A stretch of DNA of 64,000 nt from Eubacterium sp. GTDB lineage: Bacteria; Bacillota; Clostridia; Oscillospirales; Acutalibacteraceae. How positions within the stretch are numbered: the first letter of the stretch is position 1; every line of letters starts with the position of its first letter. The translations under genes and the position numbers were made by a program. The notes below the pieces were generated by a model that had not been told where the DNA came from, did no database searches, and worked only from the letters and a program-made list of their open reading frames with translations. Location of the stretch: positions 1-64,000 of the forward strand of contig JACTVT010000004.1 in NCBI GenBank assembly GCA_014465955.1, written 5' to 3'. This document shows, in pieces, positions 35,641-47,100 of this stretch.

Positions 35641-36773
35641 TAATCCAAAAAGTCCTTTAATTTTTTACTTCTGCTCGGGTGTCGCAGTTTTCTGAGAGCC
35701 TTAGCCTCAATCTGTCTTATTCTTTCTCTTGTAACATTAAATTCCTTGCCGACCTCTTCAAGTGTTTTCGGATTACCGTCAGCAAGACCGAAACGAAGTG
35801 AAAGAACTTTCTCTTCTCTCGGTGTGAGTGTTTTAAGAACATCTGCAAGTTGTTCTTTAAGAAGGCTCATTGAAGCAGCGTCGGCAGGTGCAAGTGCATC
35901 ATCATCGGGAATAAAATCTCCTAAATGAGAATCCTCCTCTTCTCCGATAGGTGTTTCAAGTGAAACCGGTTCCTGTGCTACACGGAGAATTTCACGAACT
36001 CTTTCTGTAGGCATATCAAGAAAATCAGCAATTTCTTCAGGTGTTGGTTCTTTACCGTTCTGATGAAGCAACTGACTGTTTGCTTTTTTTACTTTATTAA
36101 TTGTTTCAACCATATGAACAGGAATTCTTATTGTTCTTGCCTGATCTGCAATAGCACGGGTAATGGCTTGCCTTATCCACCATGTAGCATATGTTGAAAA
36201 CTTAAATCCTTTAGTATAATCAAATTTATCAACAGCCTTGATAAGACCCATATTACCCTCCTGAATCAAATCAAGGAACTGCATACCTCTGCCGACATAT
36301 CTTTTGGCAATACTTACAACAAGCCTTAAATTAGCCTCGGCAAGACGTTTTTTTGCAACAGGATCATCATCGGCAATTCTGATGGCATATTCAATTTCTT
36401 CTTCGGGAGTAAGAAGCGGAACTTTACCAATTTCTTTAAGATAAACTTTGACAGGATCATCCATTGCAGCATTATCATTAACTGCAACAGTGTCAGCGGC
36501 ATCTGTTTCTTTAGGCAAATCAACTTCAAGAGTAATACCGTCAAGCGCTTCCGAAGAAAAATCATCAATAATGTTAATATTGGAACTGTCAATTAAATCA
36601 TTGAGTTTTTCAAGTTCATCTACGTCAAGGTCAAGTTCAACAATAATATTATCTATCTCCTGTGCAGTAAGATGACCTACAGCCTTTCCTTTTTCAACCA
36701 GTTTTTTAAATGCAGCATTCTTTTTTTCATCTGAAACCTGCTGATTTGGTGTAAGTTTAATTTTATTATCCAT
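35640..36773 (-). CDS. rpoD: Housekeeping RNA polymerase sigma factor (SigA/RpoD)
   Basis: Primary sigma factor of 377 residues. Region 1.1 is acidic; region 1.2 has [13 protein letters not shown]; region 2 has the RpoD box ([25 protein letters not shown]); region 3 and the region 4 helix-turn-helix ([26 protein letters not shown]) close it. It follows dnaG by 67 bases, the classic macromolecular synthesis operon order without rpsU here. Confidence 0.98.
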   Translation of the reverse strand: MDNKIKLTPNQQVSDEKKNAAFKKLVEKGKAVGHLTAQEIDNIIVELDLDVDELEKLNDLIDSSNINIIDDFSSEALDGITLEVDLPKETDAADTVAVNDNAAMDDPVKVYLKEIGKVPLLTPEEEIEYAIRIADDDPVAKKRLAEANLRLVVSIAKRYVGRGMQFLDLIQEGNMGLIKAVDKFDYTKGFKFSTYATWWIRQAITRAIADQARTIRIPVHMVETINKVKKANSQLLHQNGKEPTPEEIADFLDMPTERVREILRVAQEPVSLETPIGEEEDSHLGDFIPDDDALAPADAASMSLLKEQLADVLKTLTPREEKVLSLRFGLADGNPKTLEEVGKEFNVTRERIRQIEAKALRKLRHPSRSKKLKDFLD

Positions 36774-36840
36774 AAATAGTTCTCCTCATCTTTATGTAGA
36801 CAAAGCCAATTTAAACCGTGTTCGGATTTGATTGTTTTTG

Positions 36841-38571
36841 TCAGTTTCCAAAAAATTTTCTGAATTCATCATCGCTCATTGCCGAAGTTGATTTGTTATG
36901 CTTTTTGGCAAATTCGTTTTTAACGGCATTAAGACAATCGATAAATTCTGTTTTCGGATTTACACTTTCTTTGCCTGTGGCAACAATTTTCGTAAACCGT
37001 CCCGATTCTTCCATCGTAAAAGCATCGCCGAAATTCATAAGGTCGGTATCAGCGCCTGAATATATTTTTTCAAGAGCAATTGCAAAACACTTTTTTATAA
37101 ATCCCGAAGACAAATATGACGAATCAAAATCGCCAAGCAGTTTTGCACAATCAGGATATTTTAAAAGCAAATAAAGAAGTCTTTCTTCCGCTTTTATTTT
37201 TTTTACTGTTGAGTCACTTTCAAAACTCTTTTTTGTATTGTTTCTTATATCATCGCTGATGATTTTTTTCATTTCCTGTCTGCGTTCTCTATAAGAGGTC
37301 CGCTTCACATAATCATCATACTGCGCCTTTAAACTTCTCTTTTCAATTCCAAGTTCATCGGAAATACGCGATAAATAAAGGTCACATTCAACAGGACTTG
37401 TCCCGCTCAGAACTTTAATGACTTCGGCGGCAAAATCCGCTTTGCCCTGTGTTGTATTAAGGTTATATTTATCACGCAGTTTAAGAATTTTAAACTCCGT
37501 TTCATTTGTAGCGCCGTCAAGCATTGCACCGAATTTCTCGGCACCTACCGTTTTGATAATCTCGTCAGGATCTTTTCCGTACTGAAGAACAGGCACCCGC
37601 ACTTTTATATCCGCATCTTTAAAAAGATACATCGCTTTCTGAACTGCTTTCTGCCCTGCTTCATCGGCATCATATGCCAAAATTACTTCTTTTGCATATC
37701 TGCAAATCTGACGTACCTGCTCACTTGTGAGTGCCGTTCCGCATCCTGCAACAGAATTTGTAAACCCTGCCTGGTGCATTGAAATAACGTCCATATAACC
37801 CTCACAGAGTATCAGCGTATCTTTACCGCTGTCTTTTGCAACATTAAGAGCAAACAGTTCGTTAGTCTTTTTATAAGCAAGCGTATCGCTTGTGTTAATA
37901 TATTTCGGCTTGCTGTCATCAAGCACACGACCGCCGAATGCAATAACATTGCCGCGGACATCAATAATAGGAGTCATCACTCTGTTTCTGAAATTATCAT
38001 AATAACCCTTATTGCCTTTTTTTACAAGACCTGCATCAAGCATTTCCGTAAAAGAAAAGCCTTTTGATTTAAGATGTTTTATCAGCATGTCCCATGCATC
38101 AGGCGCCATACCAAGCCCGAACTTCGTAATAGTTTTGCGTGTTAGTCCTCTTCCGAGAAAATAATTAAGCCCTGCCTTGCCGCCCTCACTCATAAGATAT
38201 GAATGATAAAAACGGGCAGTTTCACGGTTTGCTTCAAGTATTCTTCTGCGCCGTTTTCCGATTGAATCGTCAAAACCGTCCTGCGGCATCTGCATACCCG
38301 CTCTTTCTGCAAGAAGTTTTACAGCATCAATATAATCAAGATTTTCAATTCTTCTTATAAAACCGACGGCATCTCCGCCTGCTCCGCAGCCAAAGCAATA
38401 AAATGACTGAGTATCAGGATAAACTGTAAACGACGGTGTTTTTTCATTATGAAACGGGCAAAGACCAACCAATGTTGAACCACGGCGTTTAAGTGAAACA
38501 TAACCGGAAATAATATCTTCCACATCAGTTTTATATTTAAGTTCCTGCAAAAAGGAATCATTCAGTGCCAT
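36841..38571 (-). CDS. dnaG: DNA primase
   Basis: Makes RNA primers at the fork. N-terminal CHC2 zinc finger (CPFHNEKTPSF and FYCFGCGAGG), RNA-polymerase core, TOPRIM domain (CEGYMDVI, DADEAGQKA), and a C-terminal helicase-binding region. About 576 residues, normal. I took the ATG at 38571, which has AGGTG 6 bases upstream; a GTG at 38580 is part of that site. Confidence 0.97.
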   Translation of the reverse strand: MALNDSFLQELKYKTDVEDIISGYVSLKRRGSTLVGLCPFHNEKTPSFTVYPDTQSFYCFGCGAGGDAVGFIRRIENLDYIDAVKLLAERAGMQMPQDGFDDSIGKRRRRILEANRETARFYHSYLMSEGGKAGLNYFLGRGLTRKTITKFGLGMAPDAWDMLIKHLKSKGFSFTEMLDAGLVKKGNKGYYDNFRNRVMTPIIDVRGNVIAFGGRVLDDSKPKYINTSDTLAYKKTNELFALNVAKDSGKDTLILCEGYMDVISMHQAGFTNSVAGCGTALTSEQVRQICRYAKEVILAYDADEAGQKAVQKAMYLFKDADIKVRVPVLQYGKDPDEIIKTVGAEKFGAMLDGATNETEFKILKLRDKYNLNTTQGKADFAAEVIKVLSGTSPVECDLYLSRISDELGIEKRSLKAQYDDYVKRTSYRERRQEMKKIISDDIRNNTKKSFESDSTVKKIKAEERLLYLLLKYPDCAKLLGDFDSSYLSSGFIKKCFAIALEKIYSGADTDLMNFGDAFTMEESGRFTKIVATGKESVNPKTEFIDCLNAVKNEFAKKHNKSTSAMSDDEFRKFFGN

Positions 38572-38587
38572 AATACTCACCTGCCTT

Positions 38588-38610
38588 AAAAATCATAATT
38601 TATGATTTTT
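38588..38610. promoter_or_regulatory. Palindrome in the dnaG leader
   Basis: Two 11-base arms (38588-38598 and 38600-38610) around one central base form a perfect dyad, 17 bases upstream of dnaG. With almost no loop it is more like a protein-binding site than an RNA hairpin. What binds is unknown. Confidence 0.35.
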
Positions 38611-38710
38611 AATTATATTTTAACTAAATTTGCTAATTTTATTAAAAATAACCGCAATTAACATAAAATTATACGCAATATAGGCTATAAACCCTTTATT
38701 TTTATTATAC

Positions 38711-38739
38711 TTGACTTAATTAAGATAAAATATTATTAT
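38711..38739 (+). promoter_or_regulatory. Likely sigma-A promoter of the metallophosphoesterase
   Basis: TTGACT (38711-38716) and TATTAT (38734-38739) with a 17-base spacer, 20 bases ahead of the start codon. Confidence 0.6.
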
Positions 38740-38758
38740 TCAATAAGAGGTATTATTT

Positions 38759-39601
38759 ATGATTTATATAATAATTGTTATATTTGTTTTACTGTTTTTA
38801 ATTTTTTGCTATTACGAAAACAATAAAATTGATATCACGAAATATGAAATTAACTGCAATTCAGCCGAATCGAATATTAAAATTGTTCACCTGTCGGATT
38901 TACATTCAAAACCTTTCAAAGCAGTTATCAAAAAGGCTGAAGAACAAAATCCCGACATAATTGTTATTACGGGAGATTTCATTAATGACCATTGCAAAAA
39001 CAAAGACAAAATGCTTGAATTCGGAAAAGTTCTTGTAAAAATATGCCCTGTTTATTACATTACAGGCAATCACGAAAGACGGCTTGACTGCTTTAATAAT
39101 TTAATGAATGAACTCAAAAACATCGGATTTAAGGTTCTTTTAAATGAAATTTCCTCGGAAATAATCAACGGTACTAAAATAAATATTTTGGGGCTTGATG
39201 AAAATCAGGCAGATTTTAAAGACTATAAGGCAAGAAAAAACGGAACTTTTGTTTATAAGGATATGAGTAAATATTTTAATGAACTTTCACAAAAAGACGG
39301 GGTGAAAATTGTATTAAGCCACTTCCCCGAAAATTTTAAAGGTGTCAAAGAAAATAATTATTCGCAATATGATTTTGATATTCAATTTTCAGGTCATGCA
39401 CACGGAGGCCAGTTTATACTGCCGTTTATCGGCCCTGTGTTTTCACCTGGTCAGGGTCTGTTTCCTAAGTATGCCCGAGGTTCATTCGGTGACAAACCGA
39501 AACTGATTGTAAGCCGAGGTCTCGGAAATGCCGAATTTCCATTAAGATTGTTCAACCACCCCGAAATAAATGTAATAACAATAAAACAAGATAAAAATTA
39601 A
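38759..39601 (+). CDS. Membrane-anchored calcineurin-like metallophosphoesterase
   Basis: A 280-residue protein with an N-terminal helix (1-20) that anchors it, and a calcineurin-like domain. Metal-binding motifs in order: HLSDLHS, GDFIND, GNHER, LSHFPE and GHAHGGQ. This YkuE/YaeI-like group includes UDP-2,3-diacylglucosamine hydrolase-related and lipid phosphatases; the substrate here is unknown. An AGAGG site precedes the ATG. It is the lone plus-strand gene in the region. Confidence 0.88.
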   Translation: MIYIIIVIFVLLFLIFCYYENNKIDITKYEINCNSAESNIKIVHLSDLHSKPFKAVIKKAEEQNPDIIVITGDFINDHCKNKDKMLEFGKVLVKICPVYYITGNHERRLDCFNNLMNELKNIGFKVLLNEISSEIINGTKINILGLDENQADFKDYKARKNGTFVYKDMSKYFNELSQKDGVKIVLSHFPENFKGVKENNYSQYDFDIQFSGHAHGGQFILPFIGPVFSPGQGLFPKYARGSFGDKPKLIVSRGLGNAEFPLRLFNHPEINVITIKQDKN

Positions 39602-39625
39602 CCGCAGAAATTAAAATCTGCGGTT
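39600..39625. terminator. Bidirectional terminator between convergent genes
   Basis: Perfect 9-bp stem AACCGCAGA/TCTGCGGTT (39600-39608 and 39617-39625), 8-base loop, AT-rich tails with T runs on both strands. It serves the metallophosphoesterase and yigZ. Confidence 0.82.
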
Positions 39626-39626
39626 A

Positions 39627-40247
39627 TTATATTTTGGCAAATTTTTCACCGATTTCGGTTAAATAATAACTGCCGTTGCTCATATCGGTCAGCTTTTCAC
39701 TCAAAAAATCAACTGACTGCTCTTTCATTGAAAAAACAACCTCTACTTTATCTGAAAAATCAGTTTTTTCAACGTTAGCACCAAAATCATTTAAAAGATT
39801 ACTCAGCCTTTCGTAAAAATTATAATCAACCGAAACGCTTAAAATTTTGCAGGGTGCCATTGTAATAATGTTTCCCGACTCAACTGCTATTTTGGAACCA
39901 TGCGAATATGCTCTGACGAGGCCGCCTGCACCAAGAAGTGTGCCGCCGAAATACCGTGTAACAACAACGCACACATCAACAAGTTCATTTTTCAGAATCA
40001 CATCAAGAACAGGAACACCTGCTGTGCCTGACGGTTCACCGTCATCACTGTAACGCTGAATATTATTTTCTTTAAGCACATAAGCATAAACATTATGCGT
40101 TGCATCCCAGTGCTTTGATTTAATTGAATTAATAAAATCAACTGCTTCATTCTGCGTTTTTACAGGTTTTACGTAGCCGATAAATCTCGACTTCTTTTCA
40201 ATAAATTCATCACTGTTTTCAAATTCGACGGTTTTATATTCATTCAT
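39627..40247 (-). CDS. yigZ: YigZ/IMPACT family protein (UPF0029)
   Basis: A 206-residue protein with the UPF0029 domain (residues about 15-125): SRFIGYV, HNVYAYVL, RYSDDGEPSGTAG, and VTRYFGGTLLGAGGLVRAYS. A C-terminal DUF1949 ferredoxin-like domain follows. Members are linked to translation control and possibly proteolysis. Normal length. A hairpin stands in the leader. Confidence 0.92.
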   Translation of the reverse strand: MNEYKTVEFENSDEFIEKKSRFIGYVKPVKTQNEAVDFINSIKSKHWDATHNVYAYVLKENNIQRYSDDGEPSGTAGVPVLDVILKNELVDVCVVVTRYFGGTLLGAGGLVRAYSHGSKIAVESGNIITMAPCKILSVSVDYNFYERLSNLLNDFGANVEKTDFSDKVEVVFSMKEQSVDFLSEKLTDMSNGSYYLTEIGEKFAKI

Positions 40248-40270
40248 ATAATTTTTGCTGCCTTTCTTTT

Positions 40271-40315
40271 AAGCAATAGAGAGTCGAACAAAACAAGGTT
40301 TAACCTCTATTACTT
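40271..40315 (-). promoter_or_regulatory. Inverted repeat in the yigZ leader
   Basis: 11-base arms (40271-40281 and 40305-40315) with one mismatch, which becomes a G-U pair in minus-strand RNA. The loop is 23 bases. It lies 24 bases ahead of yigZ and after the rpmE terminator. Confidence 0.35.
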
Positions 40316-40323
40316 AAAACAAG

Positions 40324-40350
40324 AAAAAGGGCAACGCATAAGCGTCGCCC
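40324..40350 (-). terminator. Terminator of rpmE
   Basis: GGGC-a-ACGC (40329-40337) pairs with GCGT-c-GCCC (40342-40350), 4-base loop, one mismatch; on the minus strand a run of five T residues follows. Confidence 0.8.
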
Positions 40351-40359
40351 GAATTTACA

Positions 40360-40563
40360 TTAAGCCTTTTTGCCGTATCTCTTATTGAATCTATCTACAC
40401 GTCCGCCTGTATCAACAAGTTTCTGCTTACCTGTGTAAAAAGGATGGCACTTAGAACAGATATCAACTTTAAGTTCACTCTTTGTGCTTTTTGTTTCATA
40501 AGTTGCACCGCAAGCGCACTTAACTATGCAAGTATCATAATTTGGATGAATTGCGTCTTTCAT
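40360..40563 (-). CDS. rpmE: 50S ribosomal protein L31
   Basis: A 67-residue L31. It starts MKDAIHPNY and has the zinc-type cysteines CACG and CSKCH, so it is the C+ form. The GAGGTG site 6 bases ahead of the ATG at 40563 decides the start; an upstream extension to 40614 is rejected because it lacks L31 similarity. Single-gene unit with its own terminator. Confidence 0.96.
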   Translation of the reverse strand: MKDAIHPNYDTCIVKCACGATYETKSTKSELKVDICSKCHPFYTGKQKLVDTGGRVDRFNKRYGKKA

Positions 40564-40646
40564 TACTTTCACCTCGTTTGCAATAATGTCATAACATTTG
40601 GAATAATACCACAACTTGCAATAAAAAGCAAGTATTTTTTTTAAAT

Positions 40647-43600
40647 TTAATTATAATAACAGACTTTTCCGAGATGAAAAGAGTACAAAACCGCCTGTTT
40701 TACATTCATATTAAGTGTTTTTGATACTGCAGACTTATAGAATGCTATCTGATTTTTATACATATCAAGCAATTCTTTTTCATCTGATACCCTGTCTGTT
40801 TTATAATCCACAAGAATAAGTTCGCCGTTTTCCTCAAACACACAGTCTGAAATACCCTGAATTAAAACTTCTTCATGGCTGTCGGTATCTTCAAATTCAG
40901 AGAGCGAAACAAAAGAGGATACTTTTATTTCCCTGTAAATATTATCTGAATTAAACATTCTTTCAGCGAAATCGGAATTAAAAAATTTCATAAGTGCGTT
41001 TCTGTTTAAACTCTCTGCCTGCTCTGCTGACAAAAAACCTTTATCGGTTATTCTTGCGATTTCAGACTCAAGATCAGCCTTAGCAATTTCATAATCGCAG
41101 AACTGCATAAATGTGTGCATTGCCGTTCCTCTCTGCCCTGGTGTCAAACCGGATTTATTCAAAAATGCAGGCTTTGACGAAGCAAAATACTTCATCGATT
41201 TGATGCTGTCATCAAGACAGGAGGCATTTCGCTTTGCAGTTGACTTGCTGAGATTTATATAATCATATTTGTATTGCAGTTTTTCATTAATTTTTTCAAC
41301 AATATCATTATCACATCTGCATTGCACATTATTTTCAGGTTTTGCAATTTCCGATACATTTTCAGTAACTTCAATATTCAAATCAAAATCAGAATATTTA
41401 ATTGTAACATCCTGCCCGGTCAAATCACGAAGTACCTGTCCGTTTTTATGCATAAGAGCACAAAGTAAAAATATATCGCTGTCACGCTCTATGTTTTTAA
41501 TATAATATGGAGCAATTTTTCCGTTAATAATTTTAGGCGCAAGTTTAATAACTTTTTTTTCAAGATTATCAACAGTAACAAACGATATAAACTGCTCTTT
41601 TGCCCTTGTCATTGCAACATACAGAACACGCAGGTTTTCGCCCATACTCATACATTTGCTGATATTCTGCATAGCAAGATAAGGAAATGTATATGTCTGG
41701 CACAATAATTCACTGTTAAACCTTTTTACGCCGATACCGTCTGAGGACAAAAGAATTTTTTCAGATAAATCGGAATTATTATATTTTCTTTCCGCACCGG
41801 CAAGAATAACCACCGGAAATTCAAGACCTTTTGATTTGTGCACACTCATAATTGAAACTGCATTCTGTGCACCTGCGCTGATTGACGGGCCTTCAATTCC
41901 CCTGTCACTTTCCTCAACCTTTGCAAGCAAGCGCATAAATGAAGTTAATCCAACACTGTCTGACGCATCAAAGTTCTTGGCAAATTCAATCAGTTTATTT
42001 ATATTGTTGACTCTTTGCTCACCGTTTCCGAGCGCATTTGCAAGAGCAAAAATATTCTTGAATTCGCAAAGAAAACGGATAAAATATGCTACTGACATTG
42101 TAACGGAATTTTTGCGCAGAATTTCAATATCTTTTAAAAATTCCTTTACCTTAGGCATATCACTTCTTAAAACGGCAGAATACAAACTGCCTTTTGCGGA
42201 ATCAACTCTTATCTGAGCCATTTCATCAGCAGTGAAGCCGTAAATTGCAGACATCATTACTGCAAGCAGCGGAATATCCTGCATCGGATTATCTATAATT
42301 TTAAGAAACGAAGTTAAAATTCTAATTTCATTGCTTTCAAAAAGATTTGATGAATTATCACAGACAACAGGAATTCCGTATGATGTAAGAACATCAGTGT
42401 AAATACCTGTATGCCCTTTTTGTGAGCGCAAAAGGATAACAATATCACCATACTCAATATCACGAAAATGATCTTTATCCCAAATTTGTTCTTTCGAATT
42501 TATCTTTTTATTTATGGTTTCGGCAATATATACTGCCTCTTTTTCGTCAAGATCGGCTGTTTTGGTATTGTTTAAAATCTTAATCTGTGCCGACGGTATT
42601 TCCGTATCACCGAACTTGGCACCATAATTCAGATATTCATCTTCATTATACTCAATATCGCCGACTTCTTTTTGCATAAGTATCGAAAAAACGTAATTTA
42701 CATATTTGCAGATTTCGTCACGCGAACGAAAATTTTTATCAAGTATAATTTTCGAATCAGTCTGTTTATCAGGATTATAATACAGATATTTTTCTTTTTT
42801 TTCATTAAATATTTCGGGCATTGCCAGCCTGAAACGGTAAATACTCTGCTTTATATCACCAACCATAAAACGGTTACTGCCATTTGAAAGAACCTGAAAA
42901 AGCATATCCTGAGCACGATTTGTATCCTGATACTCATCAATAAGAATTTCATAAAAATCGTCTGATAAATCTTTTGATAACTGAGTCGGAACCACTTCTC
43001 CGTTTTCATTTTTAAACAGCAGTTTGATTGCAAACTGCTCAACATCTGCAAATGTATACTCGTTAGACTCATCTTTCAAATGACTTAATTCTTCATCAAC
43101 CTTCAAAACCACTTCATACAATTTAAGCATAATCGGATACAGATATTCCATATCGTCATAATAATCAGCCTCGGAAAGGCTCATCAGCCTTTCAAAATTC
43201 TTTTTATTGACAATATCTTTATACGCATTATGCCTTTCCGCAAGTTCCTCCTTTACAGGCGAAACATAACCTTTTTTATAGGGCATACTTTTGAACCTGA
43301 TATTTGAATATGCATTTTTCATATCATCCCACGACGAATCAAGAGCATCAATCAGATTTTCAAGTATCTGTCTGTTAATATTCAACATATCGGTATATTT
43401 ATCAAAAAGCAGATCATCTTTTAAAAGTATATCATATGAACTGTTGATAATACCGATTGCAAAGTTTATATTACTGCGAAGTTCGCTTTTTAAAAAATTT
43501 ATCCAGTCACTATCCTGCATTGAATATTTCGGATTATATTTTTCAACCATTTCTTTCAGCCATTCAAACGGAAAAGGCTGTGCATAAATATATGTATGAA

Positions 43601-44129
43601 TTCTTTTGATAACATCAGCAAATGCACTGTTATCTTTTGAACTGCTGAACATTTCAAGAAGTGTCTTGAACACTTCGTCATCATTTTCAAAATAATCGTC
43701 AATAACCGTATTAATCGCAGTTTCAGAAAGTATATCTGCCTTCGCACCGTCAAGAAGACCGAAATCCTGATTAATTCCCAGTTCAAAGAAATTTTCACGC
43801 ACAAGATTAATGCAAAAAGAATCTATCGTGCAAATTTTTGCAGCAGGCACAAGCGACAACTGCCTTGCAGCATTCATATCAGCAGGATTTTCAAGCAAAA
43901 TTTTATTAAGTGCACCGGAAATTCTTGTGCGCATTTCAGCAGCGGCCGCATTTGTAAAAGTAACTATAAGAAGTTTATCAATATCTACAGGATTGTTTTC
44001 ATCTGTAATCAGTTTTATAACTCTTTCTACAAGAACAGCAGTTTTACCTGAGCCTGCAGCGGCAGAAACAAGCACATTTCTGTTTCTTGCTTTGATTGCA
44101 TTATGCTGTTGTTTTGTCCATTCAGGCAA
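40647..44129 (-). CDS. addA: ATP-dependent helicase/nuclease subunit A (AddA)
   Basis: UvrD-like helicase with a C-terminal RecB-type nuclease, 1160 residues. Walker A AAAGSGKT at 23-30, helicase motifs [28 protein letters not shown] and [13 protein letters not shown], then the nuclease motif LVDYKTDR near the end. With AddB it resects double-strand breaks for RecA loading. It starts 2 bases after the addB stop. Confidence 0.97.
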   Translation of the reverse strand: MPEWTKQQHNAIKARNRNVLVSAAAGSGKTAVLVERVIKLITDENNPVDIDKLLIVTFTNAAAAEMRTRISGALNKILLENPADMNAARQLSLVPAAKICTIDSFCINLVRENFFELGINQDFGLLDGAKADILSETAINTVIDDYFENDDEVFKTLLEMFSSSKDNSAFADVIKRIHTYIYAQPFPFEWLKEMVEKYNPKYSMQDSDWINFLKSELRSNINFAIGIINSSYDILLKDDLLFDKYTDMLNINRQILENLIDALDSSWDDMKNAYSNIRFKSMPYKKGYVSPVKEELAERHNAYKDIVNKKNFERLMSLSEADYYDDMEYLYPIMLKLYEVVLKVDEELSHLKDESNEYTFADVEQFAIKLLFKNENGEVVPTQLSKDLSDDFYEILIDEYQDTNRAQDMLFQVLSNGSNRFMVGDIKQSIYRFRLAMPEIFNEKKEKYLYYNPDKQTDSKIILDKNFRSRDEICKYVNYVFSILMQKEVGDIEYNEDEYLNYGAKFGDTEIPSAQIKILNNTKTADLDEKEAVYIAETINKKINSKEQIWDKDHFRDIEYGDIVILLRSQKGHTGIYTDVLTSYGIPVVCDNSSNLFESNEIRILTSFLKIIDNPMQDIPLLAVMMSAIYGFTADEMAQIRVDSAKGSLYSAVLRSDMPKVKEFLKDIEILRKNSVTMSVAYFIRFLCEFKNIFALANALGNGEQRVNNINKLIEFAKNFDASDSVGLTSFMRLLAKVEESDRGIEGPSISAGAQNAVSIMSVHKSKGLEFPVVILAGAERKYNNSDLSEKILLSSDGIGVKRFNSELLCQTYTFPYLAMQNISKCMSMGENLRVLYVAMTRAKEQFISFVTVDNLEKKVIKLAPKIINGKIAPYYIKNIERDSDIFLLCALMHKNGQVLRDLTGQDVTIKYSDFDLNIEVTENVSEIAKPENNVQCRCDNDIVEKINEKLQYKYDYINLSKSTAKRNASCLDDSIKSMKYFASSKPAFLNKSGLTPGQRGTAMHTFMQFCDYEIAKADLESEIARITDKGFLSAEQAESLNRNALMKFFNSDFAERMFNSDNIYREIKVSSFVSLSEFEDTDSHEEVLIQGISDCVFEENGELILVDYKTDRVSDEKELLDMYKNQIAFYKSAVSKTLNMNVKQAVLYSFHLGKVCYYN

Positions 44130-44131
44130 CT

Positions 44132-47100
44132 CTACTCCTCCTTCAAAATTTCTATTACTTCTTTATCGTCATATTCCTGCATTTCACGTTTTTCAATCAT
44201 TTTTCTGTTAGCACAAACGGATGAATAATCGCAATATTCGCAGGTTTTATCGTGATTCTTACCGTTTATGGGATTCTGATTAATATATCCTTTATGAAGA
44301 TTATTACCCATTAATGCAATCAACGCCTCTGTCTTCTTCTCAATTCTGCCGAGTTCTTCAAGTGAAGCAAAAGCACCGATAACATCACCGTCTTTGTTGA
44401 TTTTAACAGGAATATATCTGCCTTTTAAATCGTGCTCCATAGATTCAAGAATGTTGTGATTTTCATCATAAAGAACAATACCTTTCATTTTAAATTCACT
44501 GTCTTCGTTCTTTGAAACATTTTCTTTGGCAATATTTTTATTGGAAGTCAAAACAGATTTGGAGGAATGCATATAGAGCACACCTGCCGGAATACCCGAA
44601 TATTCACAATTTTTATCATTACAAAGTGTGAAAAGATAAACAAACATCTGTAAATTAAGTCCATATAAAATATCCGACAAACTGAACATCTTACTGCCCG
44701 ATTTATAATCAACTACACGAACAAACTTTACTCCGTTTTTCTCAAGCACATCAACACGGTCAATAGAGCCTTTCAGACTGACAGTTCCTCCATTTTCAAG
44801 ATCAATTAATGCAGGTTTTACTGCACCGTCTTTATCAATATCAAGTTCAAACGCTTTTGCCTCAAAATCAGACTGGGAAAACTCTTCGGCAATACGGTTT
44901 ACAACACTTGTAATCATATTTGAAAGACGGGTAAACTGATAGATAAAACGTTTACTCAGGCTGTCCCCGTTAATTATTTCCGCACTTAAATACTTGTTAA
45001 GATATTTATTTACAAGACTGTTTATATCTTCACGTTTCATTTGAGAAAGTGTTTTGGAACCAACATCTGAAAGAATACTTTCAAGCACATAATGAATTAC
45101 CGTGCCTGTCTGCATAGCGTCCATTTTAACTGCCGTTCTCGGCTTTGCCAAAAGACCGTATTTACAGAAATATCTGAAAGAACAGTTGAAATAATCCTCC
45201 ATTCGCGAAGCAGAAAGATACATATCTTTGCCGAATAAATCTACAGAAAGTCTTTCATTTTTAAGATTTATGTCATCATTATCTGCAAGCATTTTAACTG
45301 CATTGTATCTGTTGTCATTTTTAAGGCTCTCTTTAAGTGATGCGCTGAAAACTGTATTATCGGCAAAATGCTCTGCCATATATTCAAATGCAGATTCATG
45401 GCTTTCAATTCTGTCTATTTCGTCAATATCTCTTAAAGTCAATTCACAAATATCGGGAAATATATTTTTAATTGAGGTTACTATAATTGACGGCGAAGAA
45501 TCCCCCTCGCCTGTATAAGATATACAAAGTTTCTGCGAAGAACAGCTGAGTGCCATATAAGCAAAATAACGCTCCTGAAGATTAAGAACTTCACCGAAAG
45601 AATAAAGCTTAAAGTCATTATTATTTAGAATAATTCTGTCACTTTCTGAAAAAAGACCGTTACAGACAACATTTTGCGGGAATTCACCTTCATTTGCACC
45701 TAAAATATAGACAGACTTCGGATTATCTGCTCTGATTCTGTCTGCCTGACCTATTTGCACATTATCTATGCCCTGAGGCAAAACGCCCAAATCTTCTGAA
45801 GAAATCATTATATTGAAATAGTTAAGATATTCTTCGGCAGACAAAATTTCATTACCTGTAATTTCAGCAAGTTTATTAAGGATTTCCATAAGAGAATCCC
45901 AGATTCGTTCCTGTTCTTCTGCAAGAAGATTAAGATTTGACTCTTCAAGATTTACAGCAAGTTCTTTCAAATGAACATTAACGTTGAATTTAATAAGCGT
46001 ATCATAAACTGCTCTGCTGATTTCAATTGCCGACGCATTTTTAATTTTCTTTTTAAATGACATCAGAATATCAACAAGATATTTCCGTGAACTGTTAATT
46101 CTTTCAAGCGTTTTCAAATCATTTTCGCTTATGTCGGAAACAAAGCCTCTTGAAGAATTTTCAAAATCTGCGCTCCACTTTTTGATTCCGTTAATATTCC
46201 ACATAAATATGTAGTTTTCAAGTTCACAGATATCTTTATCACTCAAATCGGTTAACGATGTTTTTGCAAGACTTAAAATATCATCTGATTTAAAAGAATA
46301 AATAATGCATCTGAAAAGATACTGAACAAAAATGATAAGCGGCTGCGTTTTAACAGGCTGCCGTTCATCATCAAAGCAGGGAATCTCATACTTTTTAAAA
46401 GTATAAATAAGTTCATCGGAATATTTATTCAAATCACGGCAGATAACGGCAATATCTCTTGCTCTTATACCGTTTCTCAAATCTTTTTTTATCTCTGACG
46501 CAACGTAGCGGCATTCATCATAAACACTTCTGGCAGAATAAATTTTTATATAATCAGGTTCACCTGAAAACAATTGCGCAACTGTTGAAAAAGTATTCTT
46601 TTCACACAAAAGAAGTTCATCATTCTGCGCTCTGAAATTTTGATTAAGATTTATAAAATCATAATCAACGCCTGATTTTTTACAGATTTTTTCAAGAATT
46701 GCAATGCTTTTATTTACATATGAAAACAAATCAAATGGATTATCCGTTGAGTAAGAATCGGTAGCAAAAGTAATTGTAACATCTTTTGCTTTTGCAATTA
46801 CCAATTCGAGTATTTTATATTCATTTGCAACAAAACCGTTAAAGCCGTCAATAAGAACATACTTATCATTTAAATAATCATTGTTACTGAGGATTGTATA
46901 AAGTCTGCTCAAATCATCAGCACTGTCAAGAAATTTATCAACAATAAGGCCCTCATATGTTTTAATAATAAGCCCCATATCACGAAGTTTGCATGACAAT
47001 GTCTTTTTGTCAACCGAATCAGACACGGCAAGCATTTCATCATACGAAATATTGCAGGATTTCATTTCATCATAAATATTAACCATCGAATTTACGAATG

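Noticed and set aside
40271..40315. tRNA-like element (GTTCGA stretch between paired ends)
   Set aside because: Only 45 bases, no anticodon arm and no cloverleaf; the paired ends are 11 bp, not 7.
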